The translations under genes were made by a program, and so were the position numbers. This document shows positions 33,449 to 41,043 of a stretch of DNA of 41,043 nucleotides, piece after piece; positions within the stretch are counted from its first letter, which is position 1; each line of letters opens with the position of its first letter. The notes under the pieces are model-generated. The model did no database searches and was not told where the DNA came from. It saw only the letters and a program-made list of their open reading frames with translations. This DNA is from Methanoculleus sp. MH98A (GTDB lineage: Archaea > Halobacteriota > Methanomicrobia > Methanomicrobiales > Methanoculleaceae). The stretch covers positions 1 to 41,043 of the forward strand of contig NZ_JMIO01000019.1 in the NCBI RefSeq assembly GCF_000691865.1, read 5' to 3'.

Positions 33449-34309
33449 ATGCTGAACGATCTGATTGAAAAGAGAAAAAAAGTCCTTGCGGAGTCTGAAC
33501 AACACAAAGACCGGCGCAACGAGTTGAACGCGCTTGCCAGCAAAAACGCCCGGGAACGCAACACCTTAAACGGCCAGACCCGCGAGTTCGTCGAGGAGGC
33601 GCAGCAGCACAAGGAGCAGCGGGATAAGATCAACGAGGAAGTCCAGGCGCTGAAAGACCAGAGGAACGAATACAACGATAAGGCAAACGCGCTCTTCGAA
33701 GAGATCGAGTCTTTCAAGAGAGAGCACGGCAACCTCCAGAACCGGGGCATCAAGGAACTGCAGAAGCAGATCGAGCACCTGGAGTTCAAGCAGCAGACCG
33801 AGGTCTACAGCACCGATAAGGAGCGCGAACTGATCGAGAAGATCAAGCAGCTCAAGGCGGCGGCAAAGGACCAGGAGGCCGAGCTCGAACAGAACAAGGA
33901 GATGCGGACGAAACTCACCGATGCCCGCGAGTTTCGCCGGCTGGCTTCCGAGATCCACAAGGAAGTAACCGAGAAGGCCGAGGCCGCACAGCAGCACCAC
34001 GACCTGATGGTGGAGTCCTACAGGAAGGCCGACAAGTCCCGCGAAGAGGCCGATCAGTCCCACCAGCAGTTCGTCGAAGCCCAGGAGGCTGCGGACGAGG
34101 AGCACAAGCAGTTCATCGCCTGCCAGAAGGAACTCCGCGACTACGACAAGGTTATCTCGGGGCTTCGGAAGAAGACCAAGAAGACCAAAGTCACCAAAGA
34201 GCAGAAGGCCGTCCGGAAAGAGGCGGAGCGTGTCTTCCAGCAGTTCCGTGACGGTGAGAAGATCACCACCGACGATCTGCTCCTGCTTCAGCGTGCAAAA
34301 CTCATCTAA
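33449..34309 (+). CDS. Archaeal coiled-coil protein (COG1340 type)
   Basis: A 286-residue protein, almost wholly coiled coil (heptad-rich Glu/Lys/Gln from residue 3 to ~225), then a basic segment (GLRKKTKKTKVTKEQKAVRK) and a short C-terminal helix (TTDDLLLLQRAKLI). No membrane helix or signal peptide. It matches the widespread archaeal COG1340 family of unknown function, often mislabelled as a phosphatase. The conserved C-terminal end suggests a binding surface. ATG 33449 follows GAGGATTGG. The DUF373 gene starts 55 bp downstream after a T6 run. Confidence 0.85.
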   Translation: MLNDLIEKRKKVLAESEQHKDRRNELNALASKNARERNTLNGQTREFVEEAQQHKEQRDKINEEVQALKDQRNEYNDKANALFEEIESFKREHGNLQNRGIKELQKQIEHLEFKQQTEVYSTDKERELIEKIKQLKAAAKDQEAELEQNKEMRTKLTDAREFRRLASEIHKEVTEKAEAAQQHHDLMVESYRKADKSREEADQSHQQFVEAQEAADEEHKQFIACQKELRDYDKVISGLRKKTKKTKVTKEQKAVRKEAERVFQQFRDGEKITTDDLLLLQRAKLI

Positions 34310-34312
34310 TAC

Positions 34313-34318
34313 TTTTTT
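34313..34318 (+). terminator. Oligo-T terminator after the coiled-coil gene
   Basis: Six T in ACTTTTTTAC, directly after the stop. The AT-rich TCATTTAATAG at 34331-34341 then serves the DUF373 gene. Confidence 0.45.
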
Positions 34319-34364
34319 ACCGCGCTGCAAATCATTTAATAGATCTGAGGCGATGTTCTATTGA

Positions 34365-35489
34365 ATGGCGAAAGAGCGGACGCTTGTCCTCTGTGTTGAT
34401 CGCGATGACGATCTCGGGTTCAAAGCCGGGATCGACGGTCCCATCGTGGGCAGAGAGGCATGCCTCCATGCGGCGACCTCGCTCGCCCTGGTCGATCCCG
34501 AGGACTCCGACGTCAACGCGATCTTCGAGACGATCAAACTCTACGACGAACTTGCCAAAAAAGGGGAAGAGGTCGCCGTCGCCGTCATCTGCGGCAACCA
34601 CATGAACCTGCTCGAGGGCGATCGGCGGGTGGCGTCCGGCCTCGATGCAATCCTCTCCGCAACGGGTTCCACATCCTGCATCATCGTCACAGACGGTGCC
34701 GAGGACGAGTACGTTCTCCCCATCATCCAGTCCCGGGTGCCGGTCAGCAGCGTGCGGAGGGTCGTGGTCAACCAGATGCCGAACCTCGAGGGGACGTACT
34801 ACATCTTGCGACGCCTTCTCGACGACCCGAAGGTCTCGAAGATCGTGCTCGTCCCGCTCGGTCTTGCGATGCTCCTCTATGCCGTGGGATACCTGCTCGG
34901 GTACCCCGAGGGCGCGACCATCGTCGTCGTCGGCGTCATCGGCACCTACCTGCTCTTCAAGGGCGTCGGGATAGACGAGGTCTTCGGGTACCTGATCACC
35001 TCGCTGAAAACATCGCTCCACGGCGGGAGGTTCACGTTCGTATCCTACATCGCAGCGATACTGCTCGGTATCGTCGGGATCATCCTCGGGCTCATAAGCC
35101 TCCTCGAATACTACTCCCCGTTCGGCATCGTCATCCAGATGCTCGCGTTCATCTACGGTGCCGTCGCCTGGTTCACCGCCGCCGGCCTCGTGGCGTCGGT
35201 GGGAAAGATCATCGACGTCTTCTTAAACGAGCGCGAGACGATCCAGCGGGTGGTCGCCCTGCCGTTCTTCGTCCTGGCGATCGGGGCCATCGCCTACGGG
35301 GCAAGCATCTACATCCTCTCGATCAGCAGCGAGATCTCCGGGTTCCCCATAACGAGTGCGAGCGGTGCGCTGTATATTGTCTTCGCGATAATCGGGGGTC
35401 TTTTCTGCGCCTTTTTCGGCGTTTACCTCCAGTCGTTCCTGGGCCGGTGGGTCGACGAGCGAGAACCGGTCGCGAACCGGTCGCACTGA
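34365..35489 (+). CDS. DUF373 family membrane protein
   Basis: A 374-residue protein. The N-terminal ~155 residues form a soluble domain (RTLVLCVDRDDDLGFKAGID, then SLALVDPEDSDVNAIFETIK and CIIVTDGAEDEYVLPIIQSR), of toprim/Rossmann-like appearance. Seven or so hydrophobic helices follow, including LVPLGLAMLLYAVGYLLGYP and ILLGIVGIILGLISLLEYYS. DUF373 (COG2237) is a broadly conserved archaeal family without known function. The Asp-rich N-terminus (CVDRDDD) suggests metal or nucleotide binding. Confidence 0.88.
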   Translation: MAKERTLVLCVDRDDDLGFKAGIDGPIVGREACLHAATSLALVDPEDSDVNAIFETIKLYDELAKKGEEVAVAVICGNHMNLLEGDRRVASGLDAILSATGSTSCIIVTDGAEDEYVLPIIQSRVPVSSVRRVVVNQMPNLEGTYYILRRLLDDPKVSKIVLVPLGLAMLLYAVGYLLGYPEGATIVVVGVIGTYLLFKGVGIDEVFGYLITSLKTSLHGGRFTFVSYIAAILLGIVGIILGLISLLEYYSPFGIVIQMLAFIYGAVAWFTAAGLVASVGKIIDVFLNERETIQRVVALPFFVLAIGAIAYGASIYILSISSEISGFPITSASGALYIVFAIIGGLFCAFFGVYLQSFLGRWVDEREPVANRSH

Positions 35490-35531
35490 AGGCTAGAGAG
35501 GGGCCTTCGGACCCGGGACCGTCTCGTCCCC

Positions 35532-36224
35532 TCACTTCTCGACGACGTAGCGGATGAAGCGCTTCGGCCTGATGCCGACCGTATTGAGGAGCATAACCAG
35601 GATATAGACAGCACTCAAGCGGTATTTCCCCACCAGGAGGTATCGCCGCGGCGATACGATGATGGGGAGGTCGAGCCGGACAAGCCGCCCGTGCCGGCGT
35701 GCCGCCCGCGAGAATTCCACGTCCTCCAGGTAGGGAAGCGGCTCGAATCCGCCGATCTCGAAGAAGGCCCCTTTTTCTACGAATATACCGAAATCCCCGA
35801 AGAACGTCTGCGTCCTCGCCGCCAGCAGGTTCCCGAACCTGCTCGTCAGGGAGAGCAGGGGGTCGCGGCTCGCGAACGTGTGTAAAAAGCCCCCGCCGAT
35901 GACACCCTCACGCTCCAGTGCCCGGGCGATCGCGCCCGGGGCATCCGCCGGTATCCTGCAGTCGGCGTGAAGGAAGAGCAGGGCGGTTCCCGTGGCGTGC
36001 CGGGCTCCGGCGTTCATCTGGACGGCCCGTCCTCGCGGCGAGGAGAGCACGACGAGTCTACGGGAGAACGACCCCGCTGCCGCTTCGAGTGCCCTGCACG
36101 TACCGTCCGTGCTCCCGCCGTCGACGACGATTAACTCGAGCGGACCCGCGAGATCATCGATATGCGCCAGAAACGCAGGGATATTCTCTTCCTCGTTGAG
36201 CACCGGCGTGATGATCGAGAGCAT
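35532..36224 (-). CDS. Glycosyltransferase family 2 (TIGR04283, rSAM-associated transferase 2 type)
   Basis: A 230-residue GT-A fold enzyme. The start LSIITPVLNEEENIPAFLAH and VVDGGSTDGTCRAL bind the nucleotide sugar; PRGRAVQMNAGA and ALLFLHADCRIP, with the metal-binding Asp, are hallmarks of the TIGR04283 family. Members often sit beside radical SAM genes and a TIGR04282 transferase, including arsenosugar pathways in bacteria. The C-terminal part (YLLVGKYRLSAVYILVMLLN) is hydrophobic and may touch the membrane. It is divergent from the radical SAM gene across an 87-bp gap, and its partner TIGR04282 gene ends the opposite operon. Confidence 0.88.
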   Translation of the reverse strand: MLSIITPVLNEEENIPAFLAHIDDLAGPLELIVVDGGSTDGTCRALEAAAGSFSRRLVVLSSPRGRAVQMNAGARHATGTALLFLHADCRIPADAPGAIARALEREGVIGGGFLHTFASRDPLLSLTSRFGNLLAARTQTFFGDFGIFVEKGAFFEIGGFEPLPYLEDVEFSRAARRHGRLVRLDLPIIVSPRRYLLVGKYRLSAVYILVMLLNTVGIRPKRFIRYVVEK

Positions 36225-36311
36225 GCGCGAAAACCTCCTCTCGCAAAGACCGCATCTCCGTCACCCACTTATATGATGATGCTTATGGTAGGCTGTGCTG
36301 GGGCTGCTGCC

Positions 36312-37385
36312 ATGGATGCGGGAGGACAAAATCTCAATACGGTCATCGCCCGGGGCTGCCTTCATCCTGCTACGGATGAGGCGGTGCGGTATTTCGAAGA
36401 GGAGCGGGTCTACTCGCTGCAGATTGAGTCGACCCTTGCCTGCCCGCAGGGATGCCGCTACTGCTACGCTCCGGCCGATGCCGCCCGGGTCAGGGATCTC
36501 CCCGCCGGCGATATCGCCGCCGCCCTCTCCTCGGCGGCAGAGATGGACGTGAAAGCCGTCGACTGGCTGGGGGGCGACCCGCTGATCCGCAAGGGCTGGT
36601 ACGATCTCGCAGAGCACGCCCGCGACCTCGGTTTTGTCAACAACATCTGGTCGAGCGGCATCCCGCTCGCCGATCCGGAGGTCGCGGAGCGCGCTGTCGC
36701 CGTAACAGAAGGAGGTTTCATCTCCGTGCACCTGGACACCCTCGACCCGGGTATCTATGCCCAACTCCACGACGGGGATGCCGGGGAGAAGATCCGGGCC
36801 ATCCGCCGCGGCATCGAGAACCTTGTCGCCTTCGGCAAACCCGCAGGCGAGCTCGTCGACTGCATCACGTTCGCACGGCCGCTGGCCGGTGACGACCTTA
36901 TGAAGACGATGCGCTACTTCTGCGAGGAGGTCGGGACGGCGATCTGCCTGACGCAGATGTGCACGGTCGGCAGGGCGTGCCGCCACCCGGAATGGGTGCC
37001 GACGCCCGGGGAAGTCCGGGACGCCTGCCGGGCACGGGACGCGATCTGCTACCCCGGTTCCTCCTGCTCGTTCGGGACGATGGACGTCAACAAGTTCTAC
37101 TGCGGAAGCGTGATCTGCGTGACGGTGGACGGCGACGTTACGCCCTGCTCGGTCATCAGGAAGGGGTTCGGGAACATCAGGGAGCAGCCGCTCCCCCGGA
37201 TCGTCGAAGAGCATCGAAGCGAGCTGCTCTTTTCGGGGATGCGGCACCCGGGCCCGGACTCGTCCTCCTGCACCCGGTGCGAGCAGAACGCCGTCTGCTG
37301 GGGATGCCGGGCGACGGCATACTACGAGACCGGAGACCTCCTGGGCCCCGACCCGAAGTGCTGGCGGGCGGCGCCGGGGAGGTGA
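36312..37385 (+). CDS. Radical SAM enzyme with SPASM-like C-terminal domain, substrate unknown
   Basis: 357 residues. The SAM cluster motif is C44-x3-C48-x2-C51 in LACPQGCRYCYAPA, with WLGGDPLIRKGW as the usual GGE-like SAM-binding segment. The C-terminal third has many cysteines: YCGSVICVTVDGDVTPCSVI, then CTRCEQNAVCWGCRAT and KCW, arranged like a SPASM domain with auxiliary clusters. It does not look like ArsS, the usual radical SAM partner of these transferases. CTTATATGA at 36267-36275 is a TATA box predicting a start near 36298, which favours ATG 36312 over the ATG run at 36273-36285. It leads an operon with a methyltransferase and a TIGR04282 transferase. No precursor-peptide gene was found. 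Confidence 0.85.
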   Translation: MDAGGQNLNTVIARGCLHPATDEAVRYFEEERVYSLQIESTLACPQGCRYCYAPADAARVRDLPAGDIAAALSSAAEMDVKAVDWLGGDPLIRKGWYDLAEHARDLGFVNNIWSSGIPLADPEVAERAVAVTEGGFISVHLDTLDPGIYAQLHDGDAGEKIRAIRRGIENLVAFGKPAGELVDCITFARPLAGDDLMKTMRYFCEEVGTAICLTQMCTVGRACRHPEWVPTPGEVRDACRARDAICYPGSSCSFGTMDVNKFYCGSVICVTVDGDVTPCSVIRKGFGNIREQPLPRIVEEHRSELLFSGMRHPGPDSSSCTRCEQNAVCWGCRATAYYETGDLLGPDPKCWRAAPGR

Positions 37386-37392
37386 GAGGGAG

Positions 37393-38178
37393 ATGCTCGA
37401 TATCAACATCGGCGACGTCACTGCCGCCTACGAAGGGGCGGTCGGCGTCATCTGGGAGATGCTGATGGGGGAGCAGATCCACGTCGGCGGCGAGCGGGAG
37501 ACCGATATCCTCGCGGAGGTGGCGGGCGTGAACGCAGGCACACGGGTGCTGGACGTCCTCTCCGGTCTCGGAGGGCCGGCACGCCACCTGGCACACACCT
37601 ACGGCGCGACGGTGACGGGTCTCGACGCGACGGGGCGGATGGTGAACGAGGCGGTGTTACGCACGGAGCGCGCCGGCCTTCACGACCGCGCCATCTTCCG
37701 GTTCGGTAACGCTCTCGATATGCCCTTCAGGTCGGGGATCTTCGACGTCGTCTGGGGCCAGGACTCCTGGTGCTACGTCACCGATAAGGACCGGCTGATA
37801 CGCGAATGCCGCCGCGTGGCGGTGCCCGGCGGCACGATCGCCTTCACCGACTGGATAGAGACCGGGGCCATGAGCGACGACGAACGGCACAGCCTCAACG
37901 CCTTCATGCTCTTCCCGTACATGGAGACCCTCCCGGGGTACGCGAGACTGCTCCGTCGGCACGGGTTTGCCGTGAGGAAGTGCGAGGATCTCAGCGAGGA
38001 TTTCGCATCGCACATGCGCCGCTACCGGGATGCCCTCGACGGCGGCCTGAAGGGCCGGATCGTCGAACGTTTCGGGGCGGATACCTTCCGGGCTATGGAA
38101 CGCGGCATCGGCCTCTGGGTGGATGCCGCCGACGAGGGGAAGGTGGGGAGGGGCCGGTTCGTGGGCAGGAAGGTGTGA
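37393..38178 (+). CDS. Class I SAM-dependent methyltransferase
   Basis: A 261-residue methyltransferase. Motif I is VLDVLSGLGGPARHLAHTYG, motif II VTGLDATGRMV, and DALDMPF/VVWGQDSWCYVTDK (positions after RFGNALDMPF) match the glycine/sarcosine and phosphoethanolamine N-methyltransferase group. It lacks the paired cysteines of arsenite methyltransferase ArsM. GAGGGAG precedes ATG 37393, 7 bp after the radical SAM stop. Its stop overlaps the next start (TGATG), so the operon is tightly coupled. The acceptor is unknown; a small amine or sugar-linked product of the cluster is possible. Confidence 0.88.
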   Translation: MLDINIGDVTAAYEGAVGVIWEMLMGEQIHVGGERETDILAEVAGVNAGTRVLDVLSGLGGPARHLAHTYGATVTGLDATGRMVNEAVLRTERAGLHDRAIFRFGNALDMPFRSGIFDVVWGQDSWCYVTDKDRLIRECRRVAVPGGTIAFTDWIETGAMSDDERHSLNAFMLFPYMETLPGYARLLRRHGFAVRKCEDLSEDFASHMRRYRDALDGGLKGRIVERFGADTFRAMERGIGLWVDAADEGKVGRGRFVGRKV

Positions 38179-38849
38179 TGCGGGCGGCGGCCGTTATGGC
38201 CCGGATGCCGGTTCCGGGAGAGGTGAAAACAAGGCTCGTCCCGCCGCTCACGTCATGGGAGGCGGCACGGTTGTATACCGGATTCCTGCTGGACACGATC
38301 GAGCTCCTCGCCTCTCTTGAGGGGACCCGTCCGTTCGTGGCCTACACGCCTCCTGCTGCGGGCGGCTTTTTCTCCGGGATCGTTCCTCCGGGATTCTCCA
38401 CGCTCCCCCAGGCCGGAAAGGATCTCGGAGAACGTCTTGACGACGTTACGGCCGCACTCTTTTCGCGGGGGGCAACGGCGGTCGTGCTCTGCGACAGCGA
38501 CAGCCCGACCCTTCCCGGCCGGTATATTACGGAAGCATTCCGGAGACTCGATGAAGCCGATGTCGTCATCGGGCCGTGCGACGACGGCGGCTACTACCTG
38601 ATCGGGATGCGGAAGCGTCTTCCCCGCCTCTTTGAGGGCATCCCCTGGAGCTCGGCCCACGTGACGCAGCGGACGGTCGAAGCCGCCGAACGCCTGGGCC
38701 TCTCTGTCTCCCTGCTCAAGCCCTGGTACGACGTCGACACGGCGGCCGACCTGGCTCGTCTCTGCCGCGAAGTGGCGGCATCCCCGAAAGGCTCCGATTT
38801 CGCCCGCCATACCCGCAGCGCCCTGGCGGAACTCGGGCGGCTGCCGTAG
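38178..38849 (+). CDS. TIGR04282-type transferase (DUF2064, CofC-like nucleotidyltransferase fold)
   Basis: A 223-residue protein. The start AAAVMARMPVPGEVKTRLVP binds the nucleotide, and LCDSDSPTLPGRYITEAF plus VVIGPCDDGGYYLIGMRKRL and PWSSAHVTQRTV are the TIGR04282 signature. The family is called rSAM-associated transferase 1 and is assigned to arsenosugar synthesis in some bacteria. Here it is translationally coupled to the methyltransferase (TGATG). It probably transfers a sugar or nucleotidyl group onto the pathway product; the substrate is not known. Confidence 0.88.
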   Translation: MRAAAVMARMPVPGEVKTRLVPPLTSWEAARLYTGFLLDTIELLASLEGTRPFVAYTPPAAGGFFSGIVPPGFSTLPQAGKDLGERLDDVTAALFSRGATAVVLCDSDSPTLPGRYITEAFRRLDEADVVIGPCDDGGYYLIGMRKRLPRLFEGIPWSSAHVTQRTVEAAERLGLSVSLLKPWYDVDTAADLARLCREVAASPKGSDFARHTRSALAELGRLP

Positions 38850-38899
38850 GACCTCGGGGTAGGCAAAAAGACCGGTACCGCAATCCGGCTTACCGGCGG

Positions 38900-39343
38900 T
38901 CAGGCAAAATAGCCGAGTCCGTCAGGGAACTCGCTGACGTTCTTGTAGTGGTTGACGTCCTGGGGAGTGATGACGGTGAGCGAGGGCACGACCACGCCGA
39001 AACCGTGCGCGGGGAACCAGTACGACCCCTGCCCGTAGTCGTTCGACGCGTCCTTCACGCGCACCTCGATACGCTCGAGATCGAGATACTGGACGCTGGC
39101 GTTGTCGAAGTTCAGTATCTCGAGTGCCTTCTGTTTCAGATCGGATTTTCCAAGGAGGAGAACGAGGAACCCGATGCCGTCGTCTATCGTATAGTTCATG
39201 GTGACGACGGCATCCGCCTTATCCAGCCGGACGGTGACGTCTTTGACGGTGATGTAACTGTGTCGCTCCTCACCCGCCGCCAGGGCGGGAAGAGCGAGAG
39301 CAGCTACCAGCATCAGCGCCATGCCGACCGTCAACCACTTCAT
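38900..39343 (-). CDS. Small secreted protein, unknown function
   Basis: 147 residues. The signal peptide WLTVGMALMLVAALALPALA is followed by a mostly beta-strand domain (HSYITVKDVTVRLDKADAVV, then MNYTIDDGIGFLVLLLGKSD) and a Tyr/Pro-rich end (GQGSYWFPAHGFGVVVPSLT). There are no cysteines and no anchor. I do not recognise the family. A TATA-like CCATATACGC (complement of 39350-39359) lies just before ATG 39343. Confidence 0.7.
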   Translation of the reverse strand: MKWLTVGMALMLVAALALPALAAGEERHSYITVKDVTVRLDKADAVVTMNYTIDDGIGFLVLLLGKSDLKQKALEILNFDNASVQYLDLERIEVRVKDASNDYGQGSYWFPAHGFGVVVPSLTVITPQDVNHYKNVSEFPDGLGYFA

Positions 39344-39538
39344 AGTATAGCGTATATGGTGCGGGTCTTAAAGCCTTTATGGTTGAGCCGCACCAAACCG
39401 GCCGTACAACCGACCTTCTGCCGGATAACGCGCGTCAGACAGGTTTTTCCTCCCCGGGAGCGCCGCCACGAGATGAGGGGGCGCCGACACCCGGCCGCTA
39501 CGCTCTACTCGCGGGTATCAAAAAAGTGCTTCGGGATC

Positions 39539-39814
39539 TCACTTCGCATGAGTGAGGACAATCTCGATGCTTGATACGTTCGTCTTGCCGGTATCGGTGT
39601 CGATCATCTCGGTCGACGTGAAGATCTCTTTTTTGTCCACGTTTGCAAGGAACCGGTTGAGCGCGATCTCCGCCGTATCGACCGCGCGTGAAATTGCCTT
39701 CCCCCGCGCCTTAATCGCGACTTCCTCCGCTCCGTTATTGAACTGGGTGACCACCGCAAGCACGTAGTTCATGACCGGTTTGTTTCCCACGAATACTGTG
39801 TTGTCCTTTATCAT
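39539..39814 (-). CDS. albA: Chromatin protein Alba
   Basis: A 91-residue protein of exactly the usual Alba length: [20 protein letters not shown], then [20 protein letters not shown] and a beta hairpin with the DNA-contact arm. It coats DNA or RNA in archaea. It follows asd by 13 bp on the same strand, so read-through from asd is likely. The region after its stop (39344-39538) holds no gene. Confidence 0.95.
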   Translation of the reverse strand: MIKDNTVFVGNKPVMNYVLAVVTQFNNGAEEVAIKARGKAISRAVDTAEIALNRFLANVDKKEIFTSTEMIDTDTGKTNVSSIEIVLTHAK

Positions 39815-39827
39815 TAGCCCACCTCGT

Positions 39828-40844
39828 CTAAAGGTACTTCCTCGAGCATATCAGTTCAGCGTTGAGGACGGATGCGCCAGCAGCCCCACGGATGGTGTTG
39901 TGACCGAGCGCAACGAACCGTAACCCTTCGCGGATTCTCCCGACGGACACCGTCATGCCCCGTCCGCGGTTACGGTCGAGCCGTGGCTGCGGACGGTCGG
40001 GCCGGTCGAGGAGCTCAACGGCCTTCTCCGGCTGTAAGGGTAGATTGCTGAAGGGGGACTTAAAGTTTGCGTAAACTTTTTTCACCTCGGCAACCGGCTC
40101 CTTTACGTCGACCCAGACCGCAATGGTGTGTCCGTCGATGACGGGGACCCGGTGGCAGCTTGCGCTCACGCCGAACGAAGCCGGAGTTACCTCGGAACCG
40201 TCGAACGACCCCATTATTTTCACCGTCTCGCTCTCCAGCTTCTCCTCTTCGGAGCCGATGTAGGGGACGACGTTATCGTAGATGTCCATGGCGGAGACGC
40301 CGGCGAACCCGCCTCCCGAGATTGCCTGCATGGTCGCCACACGCACGTCGTGGAACTCGAACGACCGGAGGGGTGCAAGGGCCAGCGCAAGGACGATCGT
40401 CGAACAGTTCGGGTTCGTCACGATGAACCCCTCGCGTCCGCGATCCCGCTGGACGTCGATCAGGCCGAGGTGGTCCGGGTTGACTTCCGGGATCACCAGC
40501 GGAACGTCCGCGTCCATGCGGTGCGAGCGGGCGTTGCTGCAGACACCGATACCCGCATCGGCGATCTCCGTCTCAAGGGACGCCGCCACCTCGGCGGGCA
40601 GTGCCGAGAAGACGAGGTCGCAGTCCTTCAGACTCTCGACGGTTGTGGGAGTGACGACGAGATCGCTGACGTTGTCCGGGTACGGCGCATCGAGGCGCCA
40701 GTTGACCACCTTGCCGTACGGCTTTCCCGCACTCCGCTCAGATGCGGTCAGGGTCTGGAGATTAAACCAGGGATGATCCGCCAGCAACTGAACGAAGCGC
40801 TGTCCCACCGCTCCTGTGGCACCAAGCACTCCTACGTTAATCAT
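39828..40844 (-). CDS. asd: Aspartate-semialdehyde dehydrogenase
   Basis: 338 residues from ATG 40844 ([20 protein letters not shown]). NADP loop GATGAVG, catalytic Cys in [16 protein letters not shown], and [20 protein letters not shown] with the active-site His match the archaeal/fungal Asd group. It reduces aspartyl phosphate to the semialdehyde for lysine, threonine, methionine and diaminopimelate synthesis. The C-terminal [20 protein letters not shown] is intact. TTTTAATA (complement of 40872-40879) is a TATA box predicting an almost leaderless message, so start 40844 is preferred over the longer frame to 40922. Confidence 0.93.
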   Translation of the reverse strand: MINVGVLGATGAVGQRFVQLLADHPWFNLQTLTASERSAGKPYGKVVNWRLDAPYPDNVSDLVVTPTTVESLKDCDLVFSALPAEVAASLETEIADAGIGVCSNARSHRMDADVPLVIPEVNPDHLGLIDVQRDRGREGFIVTNPNCSTIVLALALAPLRSFEFHDVRVATMQAISGGGFAGVSAMDIYDNVVPYIGSEEEKLESETVKIMGSFDGSEVTPASFGVSASCHRVPVIDGHTIAVWVDVKEPVAEVKKVYANFKSPFSNLPLQPEKAVELLDRPDRPQPRLDRNRGRGMTVSVGRIREGLRFVALGHNTIRGAAGASVLNAELICSRKYL

Positions 40845-40871
40845 AGACAAAAATATCTGTAGTGTTGGTGG

Positions 40872-40879
40872 TATTAAAA
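40872..40879 (-). promoter_or_regulatory. TATA box for asd-albA
   Basis: Minus-strand TTTTAATA, about 28-35 bp before the asd ATG, in the 47-bp gap after the ferredoxin stop. Confidence 0.5.
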
Positions 40880-40891
40880 GAGTTGGTTTCT

Positions 40892-41043
40892 TTATTCCAT
40901 GGAGATTGCTTCCGACGGGCACTCGTCGACACAGGTTTCACAATCAACACAGAGGTCGACGTCGACTTTTGCCTTGCCGTCTTCCATGGTGATGGCGGAA
41001 GCCGGACAGACGTCCACACAGGTTTCACAGCCGGTACACTTCT
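40892..41043 (-). CDS. 2[4Fe-4S] ferredoxin (5' part cut by window edge)
   Basis: The last 49 residues are seen on the minus strand, ending at TAA 40892-40894. Two complete cluster motifs, KCTGCETCVDVCP and LCVDCETCVDECP (CxxCxxCxxxCP), are separated by ASAITMEDGKAKVDVD. This is a bacterial-type two-cluster ferredoxin carrying electrons in methanogen metabolism. Only a few N-terminal residues are probably missing. It lies just upstream of asd on the same strand, but asd appears to have its own promoter. Confidence 0.9.
   Translation of the reverse strand, partial: KCTGCETCVDVCPASAITMEDGKAKVDVDLCVDCETCVDECPSEAISME

Noticed and set aside
35532-38849. Canonical arsenosugar biosynthesis cluster
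   Set aside because: The radical SAM enzyme and methyltransferase do not look like ArsS and ArsM, and no arsenic resistance genes are near.

Overview
The window looks like chromosomal DNA from a hydrogenotrophic methanogen of the order Methanomicrobiales, most likely Methanoculleus or a close relative. This is inferred from gene content: CobY, archaeosine radical SAM enzyme, Alba, FtsZ with a CdrS-like regulator, archaeal ornithine cyclodeaminase, COG1340 coiled-coil and DUF373 proteins, iron-sulfur flavoprotein, high GC, and archaeal TATA promoters 25-30 nt ahead of starts. There is no rRNA gene here to settle the genus. Nothing suggests a plasmid, virus or CRISPR array. It is ordinary core chromosome broken by three odd, repeat-rich intergenic blocks.

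Layout. 1-5.7 kb: the end of an unknown gene, a UlaG-like metallo-hydrolase, a repeat block, a two-domain rhodanese, a second repeat block, a DUF389 membrane protein with a long leader, and an AbrB-PhoU regulator. 5.8-12.6 kb: an anion transporter and a Clp1-type polynucleotide kinase (both frameshifted), an ATP10-like redoxin-fold protein, a membrane protein, a frameshifted PPOX-fold protein, a secreted protein, a YfcE-type phosphodiesterase and a tiny acidic protein. 12.5-17.7 kb: a two-gene unit of a PAS histidine kinase and a Usp-Usp-GNAT fusion, then NAD synthetase (frameshifted, with its glutaminase cysteine replaced by glycine) overlapping an endonuclease III relative. 17.7-18.5 kb: the largest repeat block. 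18.5-22.1 kb: a small conserved protein, RecQ, a frameshifted EEP-family phosphodiesterase and a PPOX-fold protein. 22.3-26.5 kb: an iron/cobalamin-type ABC importer with a possible operator, an iron-sulfur flavoprotein and tRNA-Ser(UGA). 26.6-31.6 kb: a surface protein, RaSEA, ornithine cyclodeaminase, and the cobalamin genes cobY and cobD. 31.6-35.5 kb: a cdrS-ftsZ division operon behind an array of 11-bp palindromes, a coiled-coil protein and a DUF373 membrane protein. 35.5-38.9 kb: a divergent cluster of two sugar/nucleotidyl-transferase-like enzymes, a radical SAM/SPASM enzyme and a methyltransferase, which resembles a small-molecule pathway. 38.9-41 kb: a secreted protein, alba, asd and the end of a ferredoxin gene.

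The most interesting points are: (1) the palindrome array between cobD and cdrS-ftsZ, a candidate operator for the ribbon-helix-helix regulator; (2) the radical SAM/methyltransferase/transferase cluster; (3) the dispersed mosaic of 7-3-7 hairpins with GAA/TTC triloops; (4) an NAD synthetase whose amidase domain lacks its nucleophile. Five conserved genes between 5.8 and 21.6 kb each need exactly one inserted base to be read through. That pattern suggests residual sequencing indels more than real gene decay, and it should be resolved before any loss of function is claimed.
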